Shown in pieces: positions 46,048 to 54,947 of a stretch of DNA of 64,000 bases. Below the pieces are notes generated by a model, which saw only the letters and a list, made by a program, of their open reading frames with translations, made no database searches and was not told the DNA's origin. The stretch is from NCBI RefSeq assembly GCF_001425445.1, contig NZ_LMQU01000014.1:62001-126000 (forward strand), read 5' to 3'. Source of the DNA: Devosia sp. Leaf420 (lineage in GTDB: Bacteria > Pseudomonadota > Alphaproteobacteria > Rhizobiales > Devosiaceae). Every line of letters starts with the position of its first letter. Position 1 is the first letter of the stretch. A program made the translations under genes and the position numbers.

Positions 46048-47505
46048 TCACCCCCACGGATTCTCCACCATAGGCCAGATGGTTTTGGGGGCTTTGCGAT
46101 AGTCGGTTTCGGCGGGGCGGTTGGGGTAGGGTTTGCCGGCGGAGCAGTAGATGATCTCGGAGGCGATTTTCGAGAACGAGTCGTAGAAGTGGTTCGTCGA
46201 CTTGATGAGAAGGATCTTTCGCGACGTGGGGTCGATGCCGAGGGCTGAGTAGAGGCTGGGATCAAAACTCTGGGCGCGGGTCGAGTTGAGGATGACATCG
46301 ATGCCGTCGAAGTGGATCCAGGCGGCGTCGCCGAAGGGGGCGAAACTTTCGCCAAAGCGCATCTGGGCGTCGCGGACGAGCTTTTTGATCGTCACGCGTT
46401 TGTCGATGGGCTGGCCGGTGTAAGGCGCGGATTTGGCGCCGAAGCGGAGCTGGATTTCAGCGCCTTCGCCGGCGGCGAAACAGATCTGGACGGCGATCGG
46501 GTCCCAGATGGTGCCGACGGCAGCGTCCTTGGCGTTTTGACGGATGAGTTCGGCGAGGAGAACGGTGGCATCGCCCGCCGTGCCGCCGCCGGGATTGTCC
46601 CAGACATCGGCGATGACGACCGGACCCTTGGGCGCGGCGAGGGCGGCGGTGACGGCGGTTTGCTCATCGACCTGGGCGACCATGAAGGTGCCGCGCATGG
46701 CAAAAAGTTCGCGACCAAGGATTTCGGCGAGGGCTGCGCCCTTGGCGGGAGCATTGTCGGTGACGGCCAAAAGTTTGGTGCCCATTTCGAGCACGTCGCC
46801 GGCCATGAAGCCGTGGACGACCGAAAGAGACAATAGATCGGGCTCGGATTTTTCGAGTGTAAGCAGCTTGTCGACAAAGCCGCGCATGGGCTGCTTGGAG
46901 GTCGGGAAGACGTCGATCATCCGGCAATCGAAGATCGACATCACCGGCTTGATTTCGCCCTTGAGGGTGCGGACAGCGATGTCCCAGAGGTCGCGGGCCC
47001 GATCGACGAAGTCGGTATGCGGGAATTCCTTGAAGTAGACGAAAAAGTCTGCGGCCGCGGTGCGCTTGGCGGTGAGATGGCTATGGGGGTCGAGTTCGGC
47101 GCAGACCAGCACATCGGGGCCGACAATGGCGCGGACGCGGGAGAGGAGATCGCCTTCGCAATCATCATAGCCCTGGGCGACCATGGCGCCGTGAAGGCCG
47201 AGGACGACGGCGTCCACGGGCATGGCGGCCTGGAGTTGGCCGAGGATGGCATCGCGCATCTCTTCATAGGTCTGGCGGGCGACGAGGCCGGCAGGATCGG
47301 CCCAGGAGGCGCTGCCTTCGATGAGGGTCCAGCCTTCGCGGGCGCAGACCTCGCGTCCAACGGTGATCGGAGCGGTGCACAGCGTCGGCGTTGCCGGGTG
47401 TTCGCCGGGGCCGGCATGAAGTGAGGCTTCGAAGGCCCTGATGTCGACGGCGATGGGAGAGAAGGTATTGGTCTCGGTGGCGAGGGCCGCGGTGAAGACG
47501 CGCAC
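46048..47505 (-). CDS. M81-family metallopeptidase (MlrC/microcystinase C-like), copy 2
   Basis: A 485-residue M81 protein. Motifs are RVFTAALATETNTFSP at the start, LGLHGAMVAQGYDDCEGD, the metal-site segment ELDPHSHLT (usually DLHxN in the family) and ADVWDNPGGGTAGDAT. The first metal-site motif is thus unusual: Asp-Leu-His is replaced by Asp-Pro-His. It has no signal peptide. It is divergent from the ridA-SDR-aldolase genes with a 190-base spacer, so they may share control. The substrate is unknown. It is only distantly related to copy 1 at 33758-35191. Confidence 0.88.
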   Translation of the reverse strand: MRVFTAALATETNTFSPIAVDIRAFEASLHAGPGEHPATPTLCTAPITVGREVCAREGWTLIEGSASWADPAGLVARQTYEEMRDAILGQLQAAMPVDAVVLGLHGAMVAQGYDDCEGDLLSRVRAIVGPDVLVCAELDPHSHLTAKRTAAADFFVYFKEFPHTDFVDRARDLWDIAVRTLKGEIKPVMSIFDCRMIDVFPTSKQPMRGFVDKLLTLEKSEPDLLSLSVVHGFMAGDVLEMGTKLLAVTDNAPAKGAALAEILGRELFAMRGTFMVAQVDEQTAVTAALAAPKGPVVIADVWDNPGGGTAGDATVLLAELIRQNAKDAAVGTIWDPIAVQICFAAGEGAEIQLRFGAKSAPYTGQPIDKRVTIKKLVRDAQMRFGESFAPFGDAAWIHFDGIDVILNSTRAQSFDPSLYSALGIDPTSRKILLIKSTNHFYDSFSKIASEIIYCSAGKPYPNRPAETDYRKAPKTIWPMVENPWG

Positions 47506-47695
47506 GACAGATTTCCGAAGGCTGGGGACGTGAGGGCGCGAGTGTTCGCGCTGGCCGAGCCTAGCACGGTGTTTTCAGTGCTTCACGTAAGAAATTTACA
47601 TTTTTGCAGCCGAAGCCAGGCGTTTTCGGCTTCAAAGGACCAAAAAATTGGACGAAAAGAGAAACTGAGTTTCATTTTCCTGGAAGGATGCCGCC

Positions 47696-48079
47696 ATGCC
47701 GATCAAGCGTTATGGGACTGAAAAGTCCGGTGCCGGTGGCCAGAACCTCCCCTTTGCCCGCGCCGTGGAAGCCGGCGGCTGGCTCTATGTTTCGGGGCAG
47801 GTGGCAATGAAGGACGGCGAGATCGTTAAAGGCGGGATCGTCGACGAGACGCACCTGACTATCCAGAACGTGCTCGCGATTTTGAAAGAGGCCGATTACG
47901 GGCTCGAGCATGTGGTGCGCGTTGGGGTGTGGCTCGATGATCCGCGGGATTTCTGGAGTTTCAATGGGGTTTATAAGAGCTATTTTGGCGAGCATCCGCC
48001 GGCCCGAGCCTGCGTGCAGAGCCGGATGATGGTGGATTGCAAGGTTGAGATTGATCTGGTGGCGTATAAGGGGGAGTGA
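47696..48079 (+). CDS. ridA: RidA/YjgF/UK114-family enamine/imine deaminase
   Basis: A 127-residue RidA-type protein with PIKRYGTEKSGAGGQNLPFARA at the start, LYVSGQVA in the core and the C-terminal active-site region PPARACVQSRMMVDCKVEID, where the first Arg matches the catalytic arginine of RidA. These proteins form trimers and hydrolyse reactive enamines made by PLP enzymes. A PLP enzyme of the D-threonine aldolase type lies two genes downstream, which fits. GGAAGGATG precedes the start. It may belong to a specialised Rid subgroup rather than housekeeping RidA. Confidence 0.85.
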   Translation: MPIKRYGTEKSGAGGQNLPFARAVEAGGWLYVSGQVAMKDGEIVKGGIVDETHLTIQNVLAILKEADYGLEHVVRVGVWLDDPRDFWSFNGVYKSYFGEHPPARACVQSRMMVDCKVEIDLVAYKGE

Positions 48080-48093
48080 TCTGGTGATTGCCG

Positions 48094-48212
48094 GTCACCC
48101 CCTCCCAACCTCCCCCATCGAGGGGGAGGTGCTGGCCGGTGTGTGTGGCAAAATCTAGCTCCAAACGCGATGCGACACCTCCCCCTTGATGGGGGAGGAG
48201 GGAGGGGGTGAC
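48094..48212. repeat. Dispersed palindromic repeat, family C copy 1
   Basis: GTCACCCCCTCCC at the left end (48094) pairs with GGGAGGGGGTGAC at the right end (48200-48212). Inside, two further hairpins, ACCTCCCCC-ATCG-AGGGGGAGGT and CACCTCCCCC-TTGAT-GGGGGAGG, flank a 50-base centre. It fills the space between ridA and the SDR gene. A related copy is at 55955-56056. Confidence 0.82.
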
Positions 48213-48239
48213 GTGAGCCCCAATCGAATGAGGAAACCT

Positions 48240-49016
48240 ATGACCCAATCCCCCTTCCGCCTCGATGGCAAGACTGTGCTCATTACCGGGGCCGGGGGCG
48301 GTATTGGGCGGTCGCTGGTGGCGGTGTTTCAGGATGCTGGCGCCGTTGTGGTGGGCGCGGAGAAAGAGCGAGCTCTGCTTGAGGGGCTCGACCTTGAGCG
48401 GGCGGTGCTTTTCGACCAGGCGGATATGGCGGCGACGCGTGCGGCGATCTCTGCCGATATTGCGGCGCATGGGGTCTATGATGCCGTGGTCGCCAATGTC
48501 GGTTTTACCCGGGCCGAGCATCTGGGGATGGTCGATGATGCGGTTTGGGCTGCAGAGCTCAATATCAATCTCAATGGCGCCTATGCGCTGACCGATCCGA
48601 TCATTGCCGCCATGGCGGAGCGGGGGCTAGGGGCGCTGGTCTTTATCTCTTCGGTCAATGCCATCGCCCATTTTGGCAATCCGGCCTATTCGGCGGCCAA
48701 GGCGGGGCTGGTGGCCTATGCCAAGGCGATTGCGGTGGAGCGCGGGGACGAGGGGGTACGGGCCAATGTGGTGGCGCCGGGTTCGGTGCGAACGCCGGCC
48801 TGGGATCATCGATTGGCCGCGGATCCGAGCCTTCTTGATAATGTATTGCCGCATTATCCGCTGGGGCGGATGGTGAGCCCTGTGGAAGTGGCGCACGCGG
48901 CGCTGTTTTTGTGTTCCGATGCGGCCTCGGGCATAACCGGCACGGTATTGCCGGTCGATGCCGGGCTGACGGCGGGCAATCTGAGATTTGTGGACGAGGT
49001 CTTGAGGGGCAAATGA
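48240..49016 (+). CDS. SDR-family oxidoreductase
   Basis: A 258-residue short-chain dehydrogenase. The cofactor motif is TGAGGGIGRS (about 16-25), with the Ser/SSVNA segment before the catalytic YSAAK (Tyr-x-x-x-Lys) and GSVRTPAWD after it. It lacks the usual NNAG; NVGFT takes its place. I chose ATG 48240 (preceded by AGGAAA) over an upstream frame that lies in the repeat. It overlaps the next gene by four bases, so it probably acts in the same pathway, reducing or oxidising a hydroxy-amino-acid-related carbonyl. Confidence 0.88.
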   Translation: MTQSPFRLDGKTVLITGAGGGIGRSLVAVFQDAGAVVVGAEKERALLEGLDLERAVLFDQADMAATRAAISADIAAHGVYDAVVANVGFTRAEHLGMVDDAVWAAELNINLNGAYALTDPIIAAMAERGLGALVFISSVNAIAHFGNPAYSAAKAGLVAYAKAIAVERGDEGVRANVVAPGSVRTPAWDHRLAADPSLLDNVLPHYPLGRMVSPVEVAHAALFLCSDAASGITGTVLPVDAGLTAGNLRFVDEVLRGK

Positions 49017-50074
49017 GCACTATTTCTGAACTCGAAACCCCGGTGGTGCTGGTCGATCTCGACAAGGCCGAAGCCAACCTCAAGAAGGCGCAGGATGCGG
49101 CGGATAGAGCCGGCATAAAGCTCCGGCCGCATATTAAGACGCATAAGCTGCCGCGCTTTGCCAAACGCCAAGTGGAATTGGGCGCGGTGGGGATCACGGT
49201 GCAGAAGCTCGGTGAGGCCGAGGTGATGGCCGATGCCGGGCTCGACGATCTGCTGCTGACCTTCAATATTGTCGGGGCGAAGAAGCGCGACAGGCTGAAA
49301 GCGCTGCATGAGCGGGTAACCATTCGCGTCGTTGCCGATAGCACCGAGACGGTTATGGGGTTGGCGGAGACTTTTGGCGATCAAAACCGTCCGCTAGGGG
49401 TTTTCGTCGAATGCGATACCGGTATGGGCCGATGCGGCGTGCAATCGCCAGAGGCGGCTTTGTCGCTGGCGCGGCAGATCGCGGTTTTGCCGGGGCTCCA
49501 ATTTGCGGGGTTGATGACCTATCCGGCGGCGAAGAAATATCGCGAGGCGGCGGATTGGCTGGCCGAGGCCAAGGCGCTGTTCGACAGCGCGGGCATGCCG
49601 CTGCCCGAGATCACGACCGGCGGAACGCCCGATATCTGGCATATGGAAGAAGCCGGGGTGGCGACTGAATATCGGCCGGGCACCTATATCTATATGGATC
49701 GCAGCCAGGTGGCGGCGGGGGCGGCCAGCTATAACGAGTGCGCGCTGACGGTGCTGGCGACTGTGGTGTCGCGGCCGGCCGAGGGGCGGGCGATTATCGA
49801 TGCTGGCTCGAAGACGCTGACCAGCGATCTCTTGGGGTTGGAGGGGCATGGATATGTGCTAGATTTCCCCGAGGCGACGATTGTTGGCCTCAGCGAAGAG
49901 CATGGCACGGTCGATGTTTCCGCTTGCGCGGTGAAGCCGAAAATCGGCGACACGATCCGCATCGTGCCCAATCATTGCTGCCCGGTGAGCAATCTGTTCG
50001 ACACGGTGACGCTCGTGCGCGGCGAGGAAGTCGTTGAAACCGTGCAGGTTGCAGCGCGCGGTCGCGTCGATTGA
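49013..50074 (+). CDS. D-threonine aldolase-like PLP enzyme (alanine racemase N-terminal fold)
   Basis: A 353-residue fold-type III PLP enzyme. The PLP-binding lysine is Lys42 in RPHIKTHKLP. CDTGMGRCGV, TTGGTPDIWHM and the C-terminal metal site PNHCCPVSNLFD match D-threonine aldolase and D-serine/D-3-hydroxyaspartate dehydratase families. It cleaves or dehydrates D-beta-hydroxy amino acids. Its partners here are an SDR and RidA, and RidA would clear the enamine a dehydratase makes, so dehydratase activity is at least as likely as aldolase. The start overlaps the SDR stop by four bases. Confidence 0.85.
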   Translation: MSTISELETPVVLVDLDKAEANLKKAQDAADRAGIKLRPHIKTHKLPRFAKRQVELGAVGITVQKLGEAEVMADAGLDDLLLTFNIVGAKKRDRLKALHERVTIRVVADSTETVMGLAETFGDQNRPLGVFVECDTGMGRCGVQSPEAALSLARQIAVLPGLQFAGLMTYPAAKKYREAADWLAEAKALFDSAGMPLPEITTGGTPDIWHMEEAGVATEYRPGTYIYMDRSQVAAGAASYNECALTVLATVVSRPAEGRAIIDAGSKTLTSDLLGLEGHGYVLDFPEATIVGLSEEHGTVDVSACAVKPKIGDTIRIVPNHCCPVSNLFDTVTLVRGEEVVETVQVAARGRVD

Positions 50075-50191
50075 GAGGATTTCACGCAAACTTCTGACGT
50101 CAAAAGAAAAAATTCTATGTGTAGGAATTATGACGTTGACGCTTAAGGTCTTTTTAACCATGCTGGTCCGATCCAATCCGGGGGGATTGCA

Positions 50192-50398
50192 ATGTCTTGG
50201 ATCAGGCTGCCATTGGGTCGCGGGACCCTGCGCATCAAGCCTAAGCGGCAGATGCGATCATTCGAAGTCGAGGGCGTCGTGCCCACACTCAATCTTGGCT
50301 TCTGCGTCATCTCCTGGTGGAGCAACGCGGCCCAGGAACGCTATATCGGCGGTAAGCCGCTGGTTATCAGACCGCACGGACAGCCAAAAGCGTTCTGA
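50192..50398 (+). CDS. Small hypothetical protein
   Basis: A 68-residue basic protein starting MSWIRLPLGRGTLRIKPKRQ and ending with VIRPHGQPKAF. No family was recognised and no membrane segment is seen apart from a short hydrophobic stretch LNLGFCVISWW (about 34-44). It is supported by a GGGGGG ribosome binding site at good spacing before ATG and by its position between complete genes. Codon use is not decisive at this length. It could be a chance frame. Confidence 0.45.
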   Translation: MSWIRLPLGRGTLRIKPKRQMRSFEVEGVVPTLNLGFCVISWWSNAAQERYIGGKPLVIRPHGQPKAF

Positions 50399-50506
50399 GC
50401 GCGGCGGGTGCGGTTCGGTCAGACTGACCCTTTTGCGCGAGCGCGCGGGCGTGCTCGTGGCTGGTCGTAGGCTGAATGGGCGTGGCGCTAGGCCTGCCCA
50501 TGCGGT

Positions 50507-51067
50507 GTGCGCTTGAGCGTTTCAAAGGAATTTTTCGATCGGCCGGTGCTCGATGTCGCGCCGGAGCTGATTGGCATGGTGCTGCTGGTCGATGGCGTCG
50601 GCGGGCGGATCGTCGAAGTGGAGGCCTATGATGAGGCCGATCCGGCGTCGCATAGTTTTCGTGGGCCGACGCCGCGCAACGAAGCGATGTTCGGGCCGCC
50701 GGGCCATGCCTATGTCTACAAAATCTATGGCATCCACTACTGTCTCAACTTTGTTTGCCGGCCGGGCAGTGCCATCCTCATTCGGGCACTAGAGCCGAAT
50801 GTCGGGCTCGATATGATGCATGAGCGGCGGGGCGGGGTGGTTGAGAAGCAGCTTTGCTCGGGGCCGGGGAAACTGGCGGCGGCTTTGGCGGTGGATCTCA
50901 GGCAAAATGGCTTGCCGCTCGATGAAGCGCCATTTGCGCTTCTGCTGGCTGAGGTCGTGAGCGAAGTGGCCACGGGGCCGCGGATCGGCATCACCAAGGG
51001 TGTCGAGACGCCGTGGCGGTTTGTCGAGCGCAACTCGCGCTATCTCAGCAAGCCGATGAAGCCTTGA
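50507..51067 (+). CDS. DNA-3-methyladenine glycosylase (AAG/MPG family)
   Basis: A 186-residue AAG-family base-excision enzyme. It has the catalytic-region motif RIVEVEAYDEADPASHSFRG (about 34-53), GPTPRNEAMFGPPGHAYVYK with the intercalating-loop Tyr, and YGIHYCLNFVC. It removes alkylated and deaminated purines from DNA. The start is GTG 50507 and the upstream spacing shows no strong ribosome binding site. The protein is close to the minimal length for the family (about 185-200). Confidence 0.93.
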   Translation: MRLSVSKEFFDRPVLDVAPELIGMVLLVDGVGGRIVEVEAYDEADPASHSFRGPTPRNEAMFGPPGHAYVYKIYGIHYCLNFVCRPGSAILIRALEPNVGLDMMHERRGGVVEKQLCSGPGKLAAALAVDLRQNGLPLDEAPFALLLAEVVSEVATGPRIGITKGVETPWRFVERNSRYLSKPMKP

Positions 51068-51296
51068 GCTTTTTGCAGGCCGAAAAATCCAGCTGATTAA
51101 CCTCTGACGCTCTCGGCAACTGCACCGGGGGCATGCCGTTGCCTTCTCGAAGGGAAAGCGCGCGTCAACCGGACGCGGTGGCATGAGGAACGGGCTTGGT
51201 TTTTCCGGTTTCCCTGCCCGGCCAACGAATAGGCAGCCGAGCCTCTATCCCACCCGCGCGATCCCTTCATCCCCATTTCCGTCGCAGGAGGCGACC

Positions 51297-51611
51297 ATGC
51301 CGCAGGGCGATAAATCCGCCTATACCGATAAGCAGAAGCGCAAGGCCGAGCATATCGAAGAGGGTTATGAGAAAAAGGGCGTGAGCCACGAGGAAGCCGA
51401 GCGCCGCGCCTGGGCCAGCGTCAACAAGGACGATGGCGGCGGCAAGAAATCCGGCTCCGGCCGCGGCAAGGACACTGGCCATCCGGCTGCGCATAGAGGC
51501 GGCGAAAAGGGTGGCAAGGCATCGGCGAACCGCTCGGCGGCCGATCGATCGGCTTCGGCGAAAAAGGCCGCCGCGACGCGAAAGCGGAATGCCGAGCAGC
51601 ACGCGCACTAG
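51297..51611 (+). CDS. Small basic stress-type protein (often labelled plasmid stabilization protein)
   Basis: A 104-residue, very hydrophilic and Lys/Arg/Gly-rich protein. The N-terminal half (MPQGDKSAYTDKQKRKAEHI, then EEGYEKKGVSHEEAERRAW) is a conserved unit in rhizobial proteins, followed by GGGKKSGSGRGKD and an Ala/Lys-rich tail that looks disordered and nucleic-acid-binding. The common database name has no clear support. GCAGGAGGCGACC precedes ATG 51297. The neighbours (SDR of the YghA type) suggest a general stress regulon, which is inference. Confidence 0.75.
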   Translation: MPQGDKSAYTDKQKRKAEHIEEGYEKKGVSHEEAERRAWASVNKDDGGGKKSGSGRGKDTGHPAAHRGGEKGGKASANRSAADRSASAKKAAATRKRNAEQHAH

Positions 51612-51654
51612 GCCTATCGCATCGCGTTTTCCGACCTGAATCCAAGGAACAAAA

Positions 51655-52506
51655 ATGTCCGAAGCCATCAACCCGCCGCAGACGCAGGATCATCAGCCCG
51701 GGCGCGAGACGGAGATGCACCCGCGACCGCAATATATGCCGAAATTTTCCGGCAATGGGCGGCTCAAGGATAAGGTCGCCATCATCACCGGCGGCGATAG
51801 CGGCATCGGGCGGGCTTGCGCGGTGCTGTTTGCCCGCGAGGGGGCGCAGGTGGCGCTGGTTTATCTTGAGGAAACCGAGGACGCCAAGATTACGGCCGAC
51901 GCCGTCACGGCCGAGGGCAAGGAAGCGCTGCTGCTGCGCGGCGATGTCGGCGACAAGAGTTTTTGCGAAACGGTCGTTGGCAAGGTTATCGAGGAATTCG
52001 GCCAGATCGATGTGGTGATCAACAATGCGGCCGAGCAGCATCCGCAGGAGGAGATCACCGATATCTCCGAAGAGCAGTTGCAAAAGACCTTTCGCACCAA
52101 TCTCTACGGCTATTTTTACATGACGCAGGCGGCGATGCCCTACCTCAAGAACGGTGCTTCGATCGTCAACACGACATCGGTCACGGCCTATCGTGGGTCG
52201 CCAGAACTGCTCGACTATTCCTCGACCAAGGGCGCGATTGTCGCCTTTACGCGCTCGTTGTCTGGGAGCCTTGCCGAGAAGAATATTCGCGTCAACGCGG
52301 TGGCGCCGGGGCCAATCTGGACGCCGCTGATCCCCGCCACCTTTACGGCGGAAAAGGTCGCTGAATTTGGCGCGAGCCAGCCGCTCAAGCGCCCGGGCCA
52401 GCCCAATGAGGTGGCGACGTGCCATCTGTTTTTGGCGTGTGACGAAAGCTCTTACCTGACCGGGCAGGTGCTGCACCCCAATGGCGGCGAGATCGTCGGC
52501 GGCTAA
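51655..52506 (+). CDS. SDR-family oxidoreductase (YghA/general-stress type)
   Basis: A 283-residue short-chain dehydrogenase with an N-terminal extension (about 1-40, QTQDHQPGRETEMHPRPQY) typical of the YghA/GsiB-associated group. Motifs are TGGDSGIGRA (about 42-51), NNAAEQ, catalytic YSSTK (Tyr-x-x-x-Lys) and the end LTGQVLHPNGGEIVGG. The substrate is unknown; relatives reduce aldehydes or ketones in stress. AAGGAACAAAA precedes the ATG. Confidence 0.9.
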   Translation: MSEAINPPQTQDHQPGRETEMHPRPQYMPKFSGNGRLKDKVAIITGGDSGIGRACAVLFAREGAQVALVYLEETEDAKITADAVTAEGKEALLLRGDVGDKSFCETVVGKVIEEFGQIDVVINNAAEQHPQEEITDISEEQLQKTFRTNLYGYFYMTQAAMPYLKNGASIVNTTSVTAYRGSPELLDYSSTKGAIVAFTRSLSGSLAEKNIRVNAVAPGPIWTPLIPATFTAEKVAEFGASQPLKRPGQPNEVATCHLFLACDESSYLTGQVLHPNGGEIVGG

Positions 52507-52564
52507 GGCTTGCTTGTTTTCCCGCGCGCGTGTCACCTTCCGGCGGCGAAGCGGGAGGGGCTAT

Positions 52565-52894
52565 ATGGCGCGGGAGAATTTGGTGCGGCTGGGCGGGCTG
52601 GCGATCGTCTTGATCGGCTTTGCCTGCCTTTATTTCTTTCTGCTCGTGCCGCTGCAGCAGGCGCAGGCCGGGGTGCCGGAAGTGCATTATGAACTCAAAG
52701 TTTTTGCGCTGGTGCCGCTCTGCTTTGTGTTCGGCGCCATCTTTCTCGTTTTTGGCGATGGCTTTGACTATCGTACGCCCGACCACCAGAACCTGACGGC
52801 CAAGGGCTGGATCGCCTTTGCCGTCGTTGCGGTTTTGACCGGGCTCGGCTGGTGGTGGTTCGACAGTCAGTTTGCCGCTCTCGGCTATGTGTAG
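52565..52894 (+). CDS. Small membrane protein with three predicted helices
   Basis: A 109-residue protein with hydrophobic segments at about 8-28 (LGGLAIVLIGFACLYFFLLV), 46-63 (FALVPLCFVFGAIFLVF) and 84-101 (IAFAVVAVLTGLGWWWF). No family was recognised. GGGAGGGG at good spacing before ATG 52565 supports it. It lies between the SDR and recQ genes on the same strand. Confidence 0.75.
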   Translation: MARENLVRLGGLAIVLIGFACLYFFLLVPLQQAQAGVPEVHYELKVFALVPLCFVFGAIFLVFGDGFDYRTPDHQNLTAKGWIAFAVVAVLTGLGWWWFDSQFAALGYV

Positions 52895-52952
52895 GGGATA
52901 GGCGGGCGCGATGCCCTTGCGGCTCACCCCGCGCTCATGATTCAAGGAACCT

Positions 52953-54803
52953 GTGCAAGCGCTCGATTCCTATGATCTGTTTTCGCCCCACCGAACCGAG
53001 CGGCTGACCCCGCTCGATGTTCTGCGCGAAATATTCGGACACAAGCAGTTTCGCGGCCAGCAGGCCAAGGTGATCGACCAAATCGTCGGCGGTGGCGACG
53101 CGGTCGTGCTGTTCCCGACCGGCGCGGGCAAGAGCATGTGCTTTCAGATCCCCGCCATTTGCCGGCCGGGGGTCGGGATTGTCGTTTCCCCGCTGATTGC
53201 CCTGATGCGCGACCAGGTCGAGGCGCTCAAGCAGGCGGGCGTCGCGGCGGCGGCGCTCAATTCTTCGCTGTCGCCTGAGGAAGCGAGTACGGTGCGGCGT
53301 CAATTGCGCGCCGGCGAACTCGATCTTCTCTATGTGGCGCCGGAGCGCGTGGCGACGCCGGGCTTTGCCAATATGCTGTCTGGCGTCGAGATCGCGCTCT
53401 TTGCGATCGACGAAGCCCATTGCGTGAGCCAGTGGGGGCATGATTTCCGGCCGGAATATCGCGAGCTGATCCATCTCGTCGAGCTCTTCCCCGGCGTGCC
53501 GCGTATTGCGCTGACGGCGACGGCCGATCCGACGACGCGCGAAGACATCATTGAGCGCCTGGGGCTCGAGCAGGCTGAGGTCTTTACGACTTCCTTCGAC
53601 CGGCCCAACATTTCCTATTCCATCGTCGAGCGGGACAAGGCGCGCGAGCAATTGCTCGATTTTCTGGCCGGCCATAAGGGCGAAAGCGGCATCGTTTATT
53701 GCCTCAGCCGCGCCAAGGTCGAGGATATTGCCGATTATCTCTCTGGCAAGGGCATTCGGGCGCTGCCCTATCATGCGGGCATGCCGGCCGAGATGCGGAG
53801 CGCCAATCAGGACGCTTTCCTCAAGGAGGAGGGGCTGTGTCTCGTCGCAACGGTCGCCTTCGGCATGGGGATCGACAAGCCGGATGTGCGCTATGTCGCG
53901 CATATGGATCTGCCGTCTTCCATTGAAGCCTATTATCAGGAAACTGGCCGCGCCGGGCGCGATGGTCAGCCGTCCGATGCCTGGATGAGCTATGGCATGG
54001 CCGATGTGGTGCAGCGGCGGCGCATGATCGAGGAGGGCAATGCGCCCGACGAGATCAAGCGGGTCGAGCATGGCAAGCTCAATGCGCTGCTTGGGGTTTG
54101 CGAAACCGCGGAATGCCGGCGCAAGGCCATCCTCAACCATTTTGGCGAGGCGCATGACGGCAATTGCGGCAATTGCGATACCTGTCGCTCGCCGGTCGAA
54201 AGCTGGGACGGCACGGAGGCAGCCATCAAGGCGCTGGCGGCGATCTATCGCACCGGGCAGCGGTTTGGCGCGGCACATTTGATCGATGTTCTGGTCGGCA
54301 AGGAAACCGAGAAGGTCCAGCGCTTTGGTCATCAGAACCAACCCGTCTTCGGGCAGGGGCGTGAGCTCGATGCGAAAGCCTGGCAATCGGTGCTCAGGCA
54401 ATTGACGGCCATGGGTCTGATTGTCGTCGACCACGCCAATCATGGCGCGCTGACGCTGGGCGAAGGCGCGCGGGCGGTGTTCAAGCACGAGCGCAGCGTG
54501 ACGCTGCGCAAGGACCGGCCGAAAAAGGCCGTCGAAGTGCGGCGCCAGCTCAGCAAATCGGTGGAAGTGCCGGACTATGCCAAGGGGCTGTTCGAGGCGC
54601 TGCGGGCGGAACGGCTCAGAATCGCCAAGAGCCAGGGCGTGCCGCCCTATGTGATCTTTCATGATGCGACGCTCAAAGCCATGGCGATGGCAAAGCCAAC
54701 GCATCCGCATGGGATGCTGAACCTGCCTGGGGTTGGGCAGGGGAAGCTTGATCGCTATGGCGACGCGTTTTTGGCGGTGGTGGTGGGGTATTCTGGGGAT
54801 TGA
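52953..54803 (+). CDS. recQ: ATP-dependent DNA helicase RecQ
   Basis: A 616-residue RecQ. Helicase motifs: [12 protein letters not shown] (Walker A, about 53), [17 protein letters not shown] (DEAH box, about 150) and [13 protein letters not shown] (motif VI). The zinc-binding region has the four cysteines CxxRR...CGNCDTC (about 384-411). An RQC winged-helix follows, and a C-terminal HRDC domain (about 530-610). It unwinds recombination and fork intermediates. The start is GTG 52953, with AAGGAA upstream. The length is usual. Confidence 0.96.
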   Translation: MQALDSYDLFSPHRTERLTPLDVLREIFGHKQFRGQQAKVIDQIVGGGDAVVLFPTGAGKSMCFQIPAICRPGVGIVVSPLIALMRDQVEALKQAGVAAAALNSSLSPEEASTVRRQLRAGELDLLYVAPERVATPGFANMLSGVEIALFAIDEAHCVSQWGHDFRPEYRELIHLVELFPGVPRIALTATADPTTREDIIERLGLEQAEVFTTSFDRPNISYSIVERDKAREQLLDFLAGHKGESGIVYCLSRAKVEDIADYLSGKGIRALPYHAGMPAEMRSANQDAFLKEEGLCLVATVAFGMGIDKPDVRYVAHMDLPSSIEAYYQETGRAGRDGQPSDAWMSYGMADVVQRRRMIEEGNAPDEIKRVEHGKLNALLGVCETAECRRKAILNHFGEAHDGNCGNCDTCRSPVESWDGTEAAIKALAAIYRTGQRFGAAHLIDVLVGKETEKVQRFGHQNQPVFGQGRELDAKAWQSVLRQLTAMGLIVVDHANHGALTLGEGARAVFKHERSVTLRKDRPKKAVEVRRQLSKSVEVPDYAKGLFEALRAERLRIAKSQGVPPYVIFHDATLKAMAMAKPTHPHGMLNLPGVGQGKLDRYGDAFLAVVVGYSGD

Positions 54804-54817
54804 GGCCTTTTGATAAG

Positions 54818-54942
54818 GCCCCCTCATCCGGCGCTTCGCGCCACCTTCTCCCCTAGAGGGAGAAGAATTAGAAGTGTGCACCATTCCTCTCCCGCTTGGG
54901 GAGAGGGTGGATCGGGCGAAGCCCGAGACGGGTGAGAGGGGC
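54818..54942. repeat. Dispersed palindromic repeat, family D
   Basis: The left end GCCCCCTCATCCGGCGCTTCG and the right end GAAGCCCGAGACGGGTGAGA-GGGGC pair imperfectly. Two inner blocks, CTTCTCCCCTAGAGGGAGAAG and CCTCTCCCGCTTGGGGAGAGG, each form a hairpin. Elements of this type are common in alphaproteobacterial genomes. Its right end, GAGAGGGG, lies just before the GTG start of the next gene and seems to serve as its ribosome binding site. Confidence 0.8.
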
Positions 54943-54947
54943 TCTGC

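Noticed and set aside
48094-48212. Repeated GC-rich blocks considered as a CRISPR-like array.
   Set aside because: Repeats are inverted, not direct and evenly spaced, and no cas gene is near; it is a palindromic dispersed element.
51297-51611. Plasmid maintenance or toxin-antitoxin role for the small basic protein.
   Set aside because: There is no partner gene and no fold similarity seen; the usual name seems to be inherited labelling.
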